Source: Streptomyces sp. Go-475
GTDB lineage: Bacteria > Actinomycetota > Actinomycetes > Streptomycetales > Streptomycetaceae
DNA: 64,000 nucleotides
Assembly (NCBI RefSeq): GCF_003330845.1
Contig: NZ_CP026121.1
Location: 1,302,001 to 1,366,000 of the forward strand
Direction: 5' to 3'
This document shows, one piece after another, positions 35,944-49,616 of the stretch. The notes beneath the pieces are model-generated. The model was given only the letters and a program-made list of their open reading frames with translations. It had not been told where the DNA came from and did not search any database. Each line of letters begins with the position of its first letter. The stretch's first letter is position 1. The position numbers and the translations under genes are program-made.

Positions 35944-38109
35944 TCACCCGATGTCAGCCGGATCGATCCGCACCCAGACCCCGGCACCGCCCCCGCTCCC
36001 ACTCCCGCTCCCCCGGGCCATCCGCGCAGCCTGCGCGGCCTTCAGCGCGGCGGCCAGCGCCGCCCCCTTCCCCGGCGGCACCCGCAGCAACGCCCGCTCC
36101 CACTGCTCCCCGGGCGGCGGCGCCCCCGCCCGCCTCGGTCGCCCCGGAGGGGGCACGGGCAACGGCACGGGCCCCAGCACCTCGGCCTCCGGCGGCAGTT
36201 CGGCCGTGCGGAGGAAGTCGGCGACCGCATCCGGCGGCCCCGACACGGCCGCCATCCGCGACACCGGCGGAAACCCCAACTCGGCCCGCTCCGCCAGCTC
36301 GCGCACCGCGTGTCCGACGGGGTCCCACCGCACGAGCGCCTGCACGGGTCGCAGCGTCGGCTCGGCGACGACCACCACCGTGCCGCCGGCCGACTGCGGC
36401 CGGACGAGGGACGCGGCCCCGATCCACCGCCGCAACGCGTCCTCCCCGGCCCGCAGATCGGGCCGCCCGAGCATGGCCCATCCGTCCAGCAGCAACGCCG
36501 CCGCGTAACCGCCCTCGGCGACGGGCTCCGCCCCCGGCGTACTCACGACCAGCGCGGGCGCTCCCGGCACCGTGTCGAGCACGTGTTCACGTCCCGAGGT
36601 CCGCACCGGCACGGTGGGAAAGGCCCGTCCGAGTTCCTCGGCGGTCCGCCGTGCCCCCACGACCGAGGCCCGCAGCCGGAAGGACCCGCACTCCGGGCAG
36701 TGCCAGCCGCTCTCCTCGCGGCCGCACCAGCCGCAGCACAGGGCACCGCCGTCCCGCGTCTCCAACGGCCCCGAGCAGTGCCCGCACCGCGCGGGGGCAC
36801 GGCAGTTGGCACACGCCATGCGCGGCACGTAGCCCCGTCGGGGCACCTGCACCAGCACCGGCCCCAGCCGCAAACCGTCCCTGACGGCCTGCCAGGCGAG
36901 GCTGGGCAGCCGGGCGGCGCGAGCGGCCTCGTCCCGGGCGAGATCCCCGTCCCCGACGGTCCGGACGAGCGGAGCGGCTGCCCGCACCTGCTCCCGCCCG
37001 GCGACCAGCGGCCGCGCCCAGCCGCTCTCGACGAGCTGTGCGGCCTCCACCGTGCAGGACCAGCTGCCCAGCAGGAAGCCGCACTTGTCCTGGGCGGCCC
37101 GCAGCAGGAGGACCTCGCGGGCGTGCGGCTGGGGGGCGTGCTGCTCGCTGTGGCTGTCGTCCCCGTCGTCCCAGAGGGCGACCAGCCCGAGGTCCCGCAC
37201 CGGTGCGAACATCGCGGCCCGGGTCCCGATCACGGCCCGGACGGATCCCCGCCGCACCGCGAGCCACTGCGCGTACCGCTTCTCGGGACCGGCGTCGGCG
37301 GTGAGCACCGCGTGCCGCCCCTCCCCCAGCAGGGACGTCAGCGCGGCGTCGACCCGGGCGACGGCCCGGCCGTCGGGCAGGACGACCAGCGCCCCCCGGC
37401 CCGAGGCCAGCGTCGCCGCGACGGCCCTGGCCAGCTCCTCGCTCCACTGGGGGCCCGGCAGCGCGTTCCACACGGCCCGGGGCGCACCGCCGGAGGCCAG
37501 CGACTCCAGGAAGGCCGCTCCCCGTTCGTACCGCTGCCAGGACCCGGCCTCGGGCGCCGGGGGCGGCGGCAGGGGCTCGGCGGAGGCGCGCTGCTCGGCC
37601 CGTGCGTTGCGCGGCGGCACGGCGAGCTGGAGGACGTCGGCGAGGCTGCCCGCGTACCGGTCGGCGACCGCCCGGGCCAGCCCCAGCAGCTCCTCGCTCA
37701 GCACCGGCTCGGGCGAGACGACCTGGGCGAGGGCGGCCAGCGGCCCGGAGTAGTCGGACTCGGGCAGCCGCTCGACGAGGAAGCCGTCGATCAGCCCGCC
37801 GCCCTCGCGACGCCCCTCCCGCACCCGGTGCCGCCCGGCCCCGAACCGCACCCGCACCCGCACGCCCGGCTGGGCCTGCGCGTCCAGCTCCTCGGGCACG
37901 GCGTAGTCGAAGTACCGGTCGAGATGCAGCACGCCCTTGTCGACGAGCACCCGCGCCACGGGCAGCTCCTTGGCGAGCGCCGCCCCCCGCCACGTACGCG
38001 GCTTGGCCCGGGGGGTCTTCGCCTTCCGCACACTCTCCCGGATGAGCGCGAGCTGCTCCGGCGGCGCACCCTCGCCCCCGCCACCCGCCTGTTCGTTCTC
38101 GCTGCTCAC
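35944..38109 (-). CDS. priA: Primosomal protein N' (PriA), degenerate actinobacterial form without Walker motifs
   Basis: This 721-residue PriA homologue has the N-terminal 3'-DNA-binding domain (ARVLVDKGVLHLDRYFDYAVPEEL) and an intact zinc-binding block (CANCRAPARCGHC...CCGWCGREESGWHCPECGS). The helicase P-loop GxTGSGKT is missing (ASGGAPRAVWNALPG near 205-220), and DEEH is replaced by LWDDGDD. This matches the known actinobacterial PriA relatives that have probably lost helicase activity but may still load the restart machinery. The GTG at 38107-38109 is the likely start; a GTG at 38131 is possible. It follows metK by 111 bases with a hairpin between. Confidence 0.92.
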   Translation of the reverse strand: MSSENEQAGGGGEGAPPEQLALIRESVRKAKTPRAKPRTWRGAALAKELPVARVLVDKGVLHLDRYFDYAVPEELDAQAQPGVRVRVRFGAGRHRVREGRREGGGLIDGFLVERLPESDYSGPLAALAQVVSPEPVLSEELLGLARAVADRYAGSLADVLQLAVPPRNARAEQRASAEPLPPPPAPEAGSWQRYERGAAFLESLASGGAPRAVWNALPGPQWSEELARAVAATLASGRGALVVLPDGRAVARVDAALTSLLGEGRHAVLTADAGPEKRYAQWLAVRRGSVRAVIGTRAAMFAPVRDLGLVALWDDGDDSHSEQHAPQPHAREVLLLRAAQDKCGFLLGSWSCTVEAAQLVESGWARPLVAGREQVRAAAPLVRTVGDGDLARDEAARAARLPSLAWQAVRDGLRLGPVLVQVPRRGYVPRMACANCRAPARCGHCSGPLETRDGGALCCGWCGREESGWHCPECGSFRLRASVVGARRTAEELGRAFPTVPVRTSGREHVLDTVPGAPALVVSTPGAEPVAEGGYAAALLLDGWAMLGRPDLRAGEDALRRWIGAASLVRPQSAGGTVVVVAEPTLRPVQALVRWDPVGHAVRELAERAELGFPPVSRMAAVSGPPDAVADFLRTAELPPEAEVLGPVPLPVPPPGRPRRAGAPPPGEQWERALLRVPPGKGAALAAALKAAQAARMARGSGSGSGGGAGVWVRIDPADIG

Positions 38110-38169
38110 CCTTGCATTCTTACCAAAGACCACTGACAGACGACGGCGGCCGTCAGACCCCGGGGCACG

Positions 38170-38204
38170 CCGAGGCCCGGCCCCCGAAGGGAGCCGGGCC
38201 TCGG
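38170..38204 (-). terminator. Terminator-like hairpin after metK
   Basis: A perfect 12-bp inverted repeat (ccgaggcccggc 38170-38181 / gccgggcctcgg 38193-38204) with an 11-base loop lies 17 bases past the metK stop. It has no U-run. Confidence 0.7.
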
Positions 38205-38220
38205 TGGTGAAGCGTGGGGA

Positions 38221-39429
38221 CTACAGCCCCGCCGCCTTGCGCAGGGCGTCCACGCGGTCCGTGCGCTCCCACGTGAACTCGGGCAGCTCCCGGCCGAAGT
38301 GGCCGTACGCCGCGGTCTGGGAGTAGATCGGGCGGAGCAGGTCGAGGTCGCGGATGATGGCGGCCGGGCGGAGGTCGAAGACCTCGTCGATCGCCTTCTC
38401 GATCCGGTCCGTGTCGACCTTGGCGGTACCGAAGGTCTCCACGAACAGACCGACCGGCTCGGCCTTGCCGATCGCGTACGCGACCTGCACCTCGCAGCGG
38501 GTGGCGAGACCCGCGGCGACCACGTTCTTGGCGACCCAGCGCATCGCGTACGCCGCCGAGCGGTCCACCTTGGACGGGTCCTTGCCGGAGAAGGCGCCAC
38601 CGCCGTGGCGGGCCATGCCGCCGTAGGTGTCGATGATGATCTTGCGGCCGGTCAGGCCGGCGTCACCCATCGGGCCGCCGATCTCGAAGCGGCCGGTGGG
38701 GTTGACCAGAAGCCGGTAGTTCTCCGTGTCGAGCTTGATGCCCTCGTCCAGAAGCGCCTTCAGCTCCGGCTCGACGACGAACTCCTTGATGTCCGGCGCC
38801 AGCAGGGAGTCCAGGTCGATGTCGGACGCGTGCTGCGAGGAGACGACGACGGTGTCCAGACGGACCGCCTTGTCGCCGTCGTACTCGATGGTGACCTGCG
38901 TCTTGCCGTCCGGGCGCAGGTAGGGGATCGTGCCGTTCTTGCGCACGTCGGACAGGCGCTTGGACAGGCGGTGCGCCAGGAAGATCGGCAGCGGCATCAG
39001 CGTCGGCGTCTCGTCCGTCGCGTAGCCGAACATCAGGCCCTGGTCGCCCGCGCCCTGCTTGTCGAGCTCGTCCTCGTCGCCCTCGACCCGGGACTCGTAC
39101 GCCGTGTCCACGCCCTGGGCGATGTCCGGCGACTGCGCGCCGATCGACACCGAGACGCCGCAGGAGGCGCCGTCGAAGCCCTTCTTCGAGGAGTCGTAGC
39201 CGATTTCGAGGATCTTGTTCCGGACCAGCGTCGCGATGTCCGCGTACGTCTTGGTCGTGACCTCGCCGGCCACGTGCACCAGGCCGGTCGTGATCAGGGT
39301 TTCGACGGCGACCCGGGAGGTCGGGTCTTCGCGCAGGAGCGCGTCGAGAATGGTGTCGCTGATCTGGTCAGCGATCTTGTCGGGGTGACCCTCGGTCACG
39401 GACTCCGAGGTGAACAGGCGACGGGACAC
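38221..39429 (-). CDS. metK: S-adenosylmethionine synthetase
   Basis: This 402-residue enzyme makes SAM from Met and ATP. The N-terminus [24 protein letters not shown], the loops [12 protein letters not shown] and the P-loop-like [16 protein letters not shown] are canonical. In Streptomyces, MetK and SAM levels influence antibiotic output. The start is the GTG at 39427-39429 behind GGGAG. I searched the leader for a SAM-I riboswitch and saw none. Confidence 0.98.
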   Translation of the reverse strand: MSRRLFTSESVTEGHPDKIADQISDTILDALLREDPTSRVAVETLITTGLVHVAGEVTTKTYADIATLVRNKILEIGYDSSKKGFDGASCGVSVSIGAQSPDIAQGVDTAYESRVEGDEDELDKQGAGDQGLMFGYATDETPTLMPLPIFLAHRLSKRLSDVRKNGTIPYLRPDGKTQVTIEYDGDKAVRLDTVVVSSQHASDIDLDSLLAPDIKEFVVEPELKALLDEGIKLDTENYRLLVNPTGRFEIGGPMGDAGLTGRKIIIDTYGGMARHGGGAFSGKDPSKVDRSAAYAMRWVAKNVVAAGLATRCEVQVAYAIGKAEPVGLFVETFGTAKVDTDRIEKAIDEVFDLRPAAIIRDLDLLRPIYSQTAAYGHFGRELPEFTWERTDRVDALRKAAGL

Positions 39430-39666
39430 AACGCTCCCTGGGGTTGCAGCGGCTGCTGGCTGATCATTGGCGGACGGCGGGGGCTGCACCCGGCGCCGTC
39501 CGTGGAACAGTTTATCGGTCACGCTTCGGCCACGGTCCCCCTGTCTCGCCACTCGGGAGTGCTGTGACCTGCGGCACGGGCATTCTGCCCAATGCCGAGC
39601 GGCGTTGGCCAGAGGCGCCACGCCTGGATCGGCCGGGTTTGATCGGCTTCCGAGGCGACTCGAGCA

Positions 39667-40869
39667 TCAGCCGAGGCGCTCGGCGACGAGGTCCCACACG
39701 GTTTCGGCCAGGGCTTCCTTGGGGCCGTGCGGCACCGCCGTCTCACTGCCGTCGGCGCCGAGCACGACCGCCTCGTTCTCCTCGGAACCGAAGGTCTTGC
39801 GCTCCCCCACCTCGTTCACCACCAGCAGATCGCACCCCTTGCGCTTCAGTTTGGCGCGGCCGTTGGCGAGGACGTCGTCCGTCTCCGCGGCGAAGCCGAC
39901 GACCACCTGTCCGGCGCGGGCCCGGTCGGCGGAGACCTCCGCGAGGATGTCCGGATTCCGCACCAGGGTGATCGGCTCCGGCTCTTGGTCGTCCTTCTTC
40001 TTGATCTTCCCGGCCGCGTACGTCGCCGGGCGGAAGTCCGCCACCGCCGCCGCCATCACCACGGCGTCGGCCTCGGCGGCGGCCTTGAGCACCGCCTCGC
40101 GCAGCTGCACGGCCGTGCCGACCGGTACGACGTCCACGCCCGCCGGGTCGGGCAGGGTGGCGTTGGCCGCGATCAGCGTGACCCTGGCGCCGCGGGCGGC
40201 CGCCGTGCGGGCGAGGGCGTAGCCCTGCTTGCCGGAGGAGCGGTTACCGAGGAAGCGGACGGGGTCCAGGGGCTCGCGGGTGCCCCCGGCGCTGATCACG
40301 ACGTGCCGGCCCTTGAGGTCCGGCTCCCGGACGCCCCGGGCCAGGACCCGGCGGCAGACCTCGAAGATCTCGGCCGGGTCGGGCAGCCGGCCCTTGCCGG
40401 TGTCGACGCCGGTGAGGCGGCCCACGGCCGGCTCGATGACGAGGGCGCCGCGGCGGCGCAGCGTCGCCACGTTCTCCTGGGTGGCCGGGTGCTCCCACAT
40501 CTCCGTGTGCATGGCGGGAGCGAAGACGACCGGGCAGCGGGCGGTGAGCAGGGTGTTGGTGAGGAGGTCGTCGGCGAGGCCGTGGGCCGCCTTGGCGAGC
40601 AGGTCGGCGGTGGCCGGGGCGACGACGACCAGGTCGGCGTGCTGCCCGATGCGGACGTGCGGCACCTCGTGCACGTCGTCCCAGACCTCGGTGGAGACCG
40701 GCTTTCCGGAGAGCGCGGACCAGGTCGCGGCACCGACGAAGTGCAGCGCGGAGGCGGTGGGCACCACACGCACGTCATGGCCCGACTCCGTCAGCCGCCG
40801 CAGCAGCTCACAGGCCTTGTACGCGGCGATGCCGCCGCTGACCCCCAGAACGACCTTCGGCTTGTCCAC
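39667..40869 (-). CDS. coaBC: Bifunctional phosphopantothenoylcysteine decarboxylase/synthetase
   Basis: This 400-residue Dfp protein performs steps 2 and 3 of CoA synthesis. The CoaC half has VVLGVSGGIAAYKACELLRRL, the FMN-binding region with THFVG-like TASALHFVGAATW, and VFAPAMHTEMWEHPATQEN. The CoaB half has VVISAGGTREPLDPVRFLGNRSSGKQGYALA and KIKKKDDQEP. The GTG at 40867-40869, behind GGGGAG, gives the normal N-terminus; an ATG at 40936 would add 23 residues. It follows rpoZ across a strong hairpin. Confidence 0.96.
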   Translation of the reverse strand: MDKPKVVLGVSGGIAAYKACELLRRLTESGHDVRVVPTASALHFVGAATWSALSGKPVSTEVWDDVHEVPHVRIGQHADLVVVAPATADLLAKAAHGLADDLLTNTLLTARCPVVFAPAMHTEMWEHPATQENVATLRRRGALVIEPAVGRLTGVDTGKGRLPDPAEIFEVCRRVLARGVREPDLKGRHVVISAGGTREPLDPVRFLGNRSSGKQGYALARTAAARGARVTLIAANATLPDPAGVDVVPVGTAVQLREAVLKAAAEADAVVMAAAVADFRPATYAAGKIKKKDDQEPEPITLVRNPDILAEVSADRARAGQVVVGFAAETDDVLANGRAKLKRKGCDLLVVNEVGERKTFGSEENEAVVLGADGSETAVPHGPKEALAETVWDLVAERLG

Positions 40870-40944
40870 GTTGCTCCCCGTCTCTCCCTGGACCTCGGCG
40901 ACCCGGGCTTCGGCGACCGGCCCACCGTACGACTCCATGACACA

Positions 40945-40979
40945 CCACAGGCCCGGCAGTCGGCCTGCCGGGCCTGTGG
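40945..40979 (-). terminator. Strong hairpin between rpoZ and coaBC
   Basis: A perfect 15-bp inverted repeat (arms 40945-40959 and 40965-40979, loop tcggc) lies 30 bases past the rpoZ stop. It has no U-run. It probably terminates or attenuates gmk-rpoZ transcription before coaBC. Confidence 0.75.
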
Positions 40980-41008
40980 ATAAGTCAGCATCAAGCTGTA
41001 AATACGAC

Positions 41009-41281
41009 TTACTGCGCCGGGCCCTCGACGGCCTCGGACGTCAGGAGCCCCGCGTTGATCTCGCGGAGGGCGATCGAGAGCGGCTTCTCGTGGACGTGGG
41101 TGTCGACGAGAGGACCGACGTACTCGAGGAGGCCCTCGCCGAGCTGCGAGTAGTACGCGTTGATCTGGCGGGCCCGCTTGGCCGCGTAGATCACGAGGCT
41201 GTACTTCGAGTCGGTGGCCTCGAGGAGCTCGTCGATCGGCGGGTTGATGATGCCCTCGGGCGCGGAGATGGAAGAGGACAC
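41009..41281 (-). CDS. rpoZ: RNA polymerase omega subunit
   Basis: This 90-residue omega subunit aids assembly of RNA polymerase around beta-prime. Family blocks are [38 protein letters not shown] and [15 protein letters not shown]. It lies after gmk, the usual order in bacteria. Confidence 0.98.
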   Translation of the reverse strand: MSSSISAPEGIINPPIDELLEATDSKYSLVIYAAKRARQINAYYSQLGEGLLEYVGPLVDTHVHEKPLSIALREINAGLLTSEAVEGPAQ

Positions 41282-41351
41282 GCTCTACCTTCCGATGGAT
41301 GGGAAAGATTCTGTCGGGGTGATCAGCGAGGACCGGATCGATCAGCGATGG

Positions 41352-41945
41352 TCACACGACGTTCATCAAGGCTAGCAGCTCGCGCGCCACATCCTCGACG
41401 GAGGTGTTGACCAGCGTCGTATCGAACTCCGGCTCGGCGGCCAGTTCGACCCTGGCGGCCTCGAGCCTGCGCTCGATCACCTCGGGCGGTTCGGTGCCCC
41501 GCCCGGTGAGCCTGCGCACCAGCTCCTCCCAGGAGGGAGGGGCCAGGAACACCAGCTGGGCCTCGGGCATCGACTCCCGGACCAGGCGGGCGCCCTGCAG
41601 GTCGATCTCGAGCAGGACGGACTCGCCCTTCTCCAGGCGCTCCTGCACGGCCGCACGCGGCGTGCCGTAGCGGTTGCCGGCGAACTCGGCCCACTCCAGC
41701 AGTTCGCCGTTGGCGATCAGCTTGTCCATCTCGTCGTCGGTGACGAAGAAGTAGTGGACTCCGTGCCGCTCACCGGGGCGGGGCTTGCGGGTCGTCGCCG
41801 ACACCGAGAGCCAGACCTCGGGGTGTTCCTTGCGCATATGGGCGACGACCGTGCTCTTGCCGACCCCGGAGGGGCCGGAGAGCACGGTCAGCCGCGGACG
41901 TGCGTCCGGGGGTACGGGGGTCGTCCCCCGGGGTGTTACAGCCAT
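41352..41945 (-). CDS. gmk: Guanylate kinase
   Basis: This 197-residue kinase converts GMP to GDP. It has the P-loop [12 protein letters not shown], the GMP-binding [21 protein letters not shown], and [29 protein letters not shown]. The ATG at 41943-41945 is preceded at about 7 bases by GGATAAT, a strong -10 element, and there is no Shine-Dalgarno. The gene may therefore also be read from a leaderless transcript starting at its ATG, in addition to readthrough from sIHF. Confidence 0.97.
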   Translation of the reverse strand: MAVTPRGTTPVPPDARPRLTVLSGPSGVGKSTVVAHMRKEHPEVWLSVSATTRKPRPGERHGVHYFFVTDDEMDKLIANGELLEWAEFAGNRYGTPRAAVQERLEKGESVLLEIDLQGARLVRESMPEAQLVFLAPPSWEELVRRLTGRGTEPPEVIERRLEAARVELAAEPEFDTTLVNTSVEDVARELLALMNVV

Positions 41946-41951
41946 GCAGCG

Positions 41952-41958
41952 ATTATCC
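41952..41958 (-). promoter_or_regulatory. -10 element suggesting a leaderless gmk transcript
   Basis: GGATAAT read leftward ends 7 bases before the gmk ATG, so transcription would begin at or next to the start codon. The -35 region is poor (GC-rich). Confidence 0.45.
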
Positions 41959-42003
41959 AGCAATCCCGGAGTGCCCGGGACTCGCTTCCCCGGAGTGCCC
42001 GGT

Positions 42004-42327
42004 TCAGGAACCGGTGCTGCCGAACTCGCGCTCCAGGGAGGCGATCTGGTTGGAACCGAGGCCGCGCACCCGGCGGCTCTCGGAGATACCGAGTCGCTCC
42101 ATGATCTGCTTGGCGCGGACCTTGCCCACGCCCGGCAGGGACTCAAGGAGGGCGGAGACCTTCATCTTGCCGATGACGTCGTTCTCCTGGCCCTGCTTGA
42201 TGACCTCGTGGAGGGAGGCGCCGGAGTGCTTGAGTCGATTCTTGACCTCGGCCCGCTCCCGGCGAGCCGCGGCGGCCTTTTCGAGCGCGGCTGCGCGCTG
42301 TTCAGGGGTAAGGGGCGGAAGAGCCAC
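42004..42327 (-). CDS. sihF: Integration host factor of actinobacteria (sIHF)
   Basis: This 107-residue nucleoid-associated protein is unrelated to HU/IHF of enterobacteria. Its sequence ([20 protein letters not shown] start; long helix then [37 protein letters not shown]) contains a helix-hairpin-helix-like H2TH DNA-binding region and agrees with the essential Streptomyces sIHF that influences topology, sporulation and antibiotic output. GTG start 42325-42327 follows GAGGTGA. A TAGGTT -10-like sequence lies about 50 bases upstream. It precedes gmk. Confidence 0.96.
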   Translation of the reverse strand: MALPPLTPEQRAAALEKAAAARRERAEVKNRLKHSGASLHEVIKQGQENDVIGKMKVSALLESLPGVGKVRAKQIMERLGISESRRVRGLGSNQIASLEREFGSTGS

Positions 42328-42593
42328 GCCTACGTCACCTCGGATGTCGAACTGTCGGATACGGACCGGTGAGGAACCTAGTCGCCCCACACCTGGGGAG
42401 CCACGAGCAACACGCTTGCCCGTTGACTCTCGTCGGAGACTAGCGGGCAAGTCCGCCAGAGTCAGCGAGAACAGCGGAAAAGTCCTGGTCAGCCTTCATC
42501 TGAACGGACATTTAGGACATACTGCCCCGGATTTGAGGATGTATTCAGACTCAAGCGGGCCCCGGACCACTCATCGGAGGTCTCGGGAAGAGG

Positions 42594-43432
42594 TCAGGAC
42601 GCCGCCACGGTGTGACGGATCTCCTCCGCGAAGCGCTCGGCGGCGTCACGCAGAGCGACCGTGTCGGGACCGTGGCGTAGCACTCCCCGGCTGACGTTCG
42701 GCACGACGTTGCGCACGGCGGCGCCGAAGACCCTGGGAAGATCGGCCGGCGTGGCCCCCTGCGCGCCGATGCCGGGTGCGAGAAGCGGGCCGTTGATGTC
42801 GAGGTCGTACGACGACAGATCACCGAGGGTGGCGCCGACGACCGCCCCGAAGGACCCCAGGGGCTCCTCCCCCGCGTTCTCCGCGGCGAGGTGGGCGAGC
42901 ATCGTCGCTCCGACGTTCCGGCCGTCGGAGCGCACGGCGTGCTGGACCTCGCCGCCCTCCGGGTTGGACGTCAGCGCCAGCACGAACAGCCCGGCGCCGC
43001 TCTCCCGGGCCAGCGCGACGGCCGGGCTGAGCGAGCCGTACCCCAGGTACGGCGAGACCGTCAGCGCGTCGGAGAACAGCGGCGCGTCCTTGTGCAGGAA
43101 GGACTCGGCGTAGGCGGCCATGGTCGAGCCGATGTCGCCGCGCTTGGCGTCCATCACGACCAGCGCGCCGGCCGCCCGGGCCTCGGCGACCGACTTCTCC
43201 AGGACGGCGACGCCGCGGGAGCCGAAGCGCTCGAAGAACGCGCTCTGCGGCTTGAGCACGGCGACCCGGTCGGCGACCGCCTCGACGACCGTGCGGCTGA
43301 ACCGCTCCAGGCCCGCCACGTCGTCGTTCAGGCCCCACTCGGCGAGCAGGGAGGCGTGCGGGTCGATGCCGACGCACAGCGGGCCGCGCTCGTCCATGGC
43401 CCGGCGCAGGCGCGCGCCGAAGGGTTCCAGGC

Positions 43433-43436
<4 letters not shown>
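42594..43436 (-). CDS. pyrF: Orotidine 5'-phosphate decarboxylase
   Basis: This 280-residue enzyme of the long (group 2) OMP decarboxylase class makes UMP. The active-site segment is [20 protein letters not shown], with D-x-K-R-x-D, and [12 protein letters not shown] lies at the N-terminus. It is the last pyr gene; its ATG overlaps the pyrD stop by 4 bases. The 266 bases after it hold the sIHF promoter region and an unusually AT-rich patch near 42496-42556. Confidence 0.97.
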
Positions 43437-44539
<1,103 letters not shown>

Positions 44540-44572
44540 GGTGTCCTCACGAGGACGTGGTGTCCTCACGAA

Positions 44573-44602
44573 GAGGGGGACACCGTTTCCGGTGTCCCCC
44601 TC
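44573..44602 (-). terminator. Hairpin between carB and pyrD inside the pyr operon
   Basis: A perfect 13-bp inverted repeat (44573-44585 / 44590-44602, loop tttc) begins 7 bases after the carB stop. A duplicated tggtgtcctcacga motif follows on its left, just ahead of the pyrD start. It could terminate part of the transcripts and lower pyrD-pyrF expression relative to pyrB-carB. Confidence 0.7.
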
Positions 44603-44609
44603 GGGGCTG

Positions 44610-47910
<3,301 letters not shown>

Positions 47911-47918
<8 letters not shown>

Positions 47919-49050
47919 GCTGGCCCTCCATGAGCTTCACGAAGCGGTCGAACAGGTAGGCGGCGTCGTGCGGGCCGGCCGCCGCTTCGGGGTGGTACTG
48001 GACGCTGAAGGCGGGGCGGTCGAGGAGCTGCAGCCCCTCCACCACGTTGTCGTTCAGGCAGACGTGCGACACCTCGGCGCGGCCGAACGGGGTCTCGGAG
48101 ACCTGGTCGAGCGGGGCGTCGACGGCGAAGCCGTGGTTGTGCGCGGTGACCTCGACCTTGCCGGTCGTACGGTCCTGGACCGGCTGGTTGATGCCCCGGT
48201 GGCCGTACTTCAGCTTGTAGGTGCCGAAGCCGAGGGCGCGGCCGAGGATCTGGTTGCCGAAGCAGATGCCGAACAGCGGGGTGCCGCGCTCCAGGACGCC
48301 CTGCATGACGGAGACGGCGTGGTCGGCGGTGGCCGGGTCGCCCGGGCCGTTGGAGAAGAACACGCCGTCCGGGTTCACCGCGTAGACGTCCTCCACGGTC
48401 GCGGTGGCCGGGAGCACGTGCACCTCGATGCCGCGCTCGGCCATGCGGTGCGGGGTCATGCCCTTGATGCCGAGGTCGACGGCGGCGACGGTGAACTTCT
48501 TCTCGCCGATCGCGGGCACGACGTACGGCTCGGTGGTGGAGACCTCGGCGGAGAGGTTCGCCCCCTTCATCTGCGGGGCTTCCTGCACGCGCGCGAGGAG
48601 CGCGCTGTCGTCCTTGACCGCGTCGCCGCTGAAGATGCCGACGCGCATGGCGCCGCGCTCGCGCAGGTGGCGGGTGAGGGCGCGGGTGTCGATGCCGGAG
48701 ATCCCGACGACGCCCTGCGCGGCCAGCTCCTCGTCGAGCGAGCGCCGGGAGCGCCAGTTGGAGGGCACGCGCGCGGGGTCGCGCACGACGTAACCGGAGA
48801 CCCAGATGCGCTTGGACTCGGGGTCCTCGTCGTTCACGCCGGTGTTGCCGACGTGCGGGGCGGTCATCACCACGACCTGGCGGTGGTACGAGGGGTCGGT
48901 GAGGGTCTCCTGGTAGCCGGTCATGCCGGTGGAGAACACCGCTTCGCCGAAGGTCTCCCCCACGGCCCCGTAGGCGCGGCCGCGGAAGACCCGGCCGTCC
49001 TCCAGGACGAGTACGGCGGGAGTTTTGGCTCCCCTGGTGGAGGTGGTCAT
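47911..49050 (-). CDS. carA: Carbamoyl-phosphate synthase small (glutaminase) subunit
   Basis: This 379-residue subunit liberates ammonia from glutamine for CarB. The class I amidotransferase nucleophile lies in [15 protein letters not shown], and His-Glu in [13 protein letters not shown]. The N-terminal CPSase domain starts [18 protein letters not shown]. The ATG 49048-49050 overlaps the stop of the preceding membrane PH-like gene by 4 bases. Confidence 0.98.
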
Positions 49051-49616
49051 CGTTCGGCGCCTTCCCTGGTGTTCGTTTCGATCATGGAGTTGATGGCTTC
49101 GACCCACTCGTTGTGCTCGGCCGCGTGGTCGGAGCGGAAGCCGGAGTCGATCAGCCGGTCGCCGTGTGCCCAGGTGACGACCAGCAGGCCGCCCTCGGTG
49201 AGCACCTTTCCGGCGATGCCCTTGTCGAGCCGGGCCTCGCGCAGCTGTGCCACCGGGATGAAGAAGTCGTCCGCCCCGGGGCGTACGACGTCCAGTCCGG
49301 TGTCCGTCAGCGTCAGGTCGGCGCGGCTGCGGGTGCCCAGGCCGTGGGCGACGATGCGGTCGAGCCACTGCCCGGCGGTGGTGGAGCCGTGGTAGCGGCC
49401 GCTCATGGTCAGGCGCGCCGGGCCCGTCCCGTCCGGGGTGGTGGGCAGCTCGGGCAGGTCGCCCTGGAGGGTGCCGCGCCACTTCCAGCCCTCGCGCATC
49501 AGCCAGTAGACGAGCGCGACGAAGAGGGCGAGGCCGACGACCCAGCCGATGCGGGCGGCCCAGTCGGTCACTTGCGCCGATTCCTTCTCGGCGGCCAGCA
49601 GCAGTACAGGTGTCAC
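49047..49616 (-). CDS. Membrane-anchored PH-like protein inside the pyr operon
   Basis: This 189-residue protein has one N-terminal transmembrane helix (about 22-40, [18 protein letters not shown]) followed by a cytosolic beta-rich domain (about 70-165: [44 protein letters not shown]) resembling bacterial PH-like domains. Function is unknown, but its place between pyrC and carA with 4-base overlaps on both sides means obligate co-expression. I infer a possible role in tethering pyrimidine enzymes at the membrane; nothing in the sequence proves it. The start is the GTG at 49614-49616. Confidence 0.9.
   Translation of the reverse strand: MTPVLLLAAEKESAQVTDWAARIGWVVGLALFVALVYWLMREGWKWRGTLQGDLPELPTTPDGTGPARLTMSGRYHGSTTAGQWLDRIVAHGLGTRSRADLTLTDTGLDVVRPGADDFFIPVAQLREARLDKGIAGKVLTEGGLLVVTWAHGDRLIDSGFRSDHAAEHNEWVEAINSMIETNTREGAER

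Noticed and set aside
39430..39666. Possible SAM riboswitch upstream of metK.
   Set aside because: The SAM-I core and kink-turn were looked for and not found; no SAM-II pattern was clear.
40945..40979. The rpoZ-coaBC hairpin as a riboswitch.
   Set aside because: A plain perfect stem with a 5-base loop; no aptamer-like conserved blocks.
48785..48795. TTA codons in carA, priA, mltG, sIHF and aroC.
   Set aside because: The TTA triplets there are out of frame (for example GG-TTA-C = Gly-Tyr); only three genes carry in-frame TTA.
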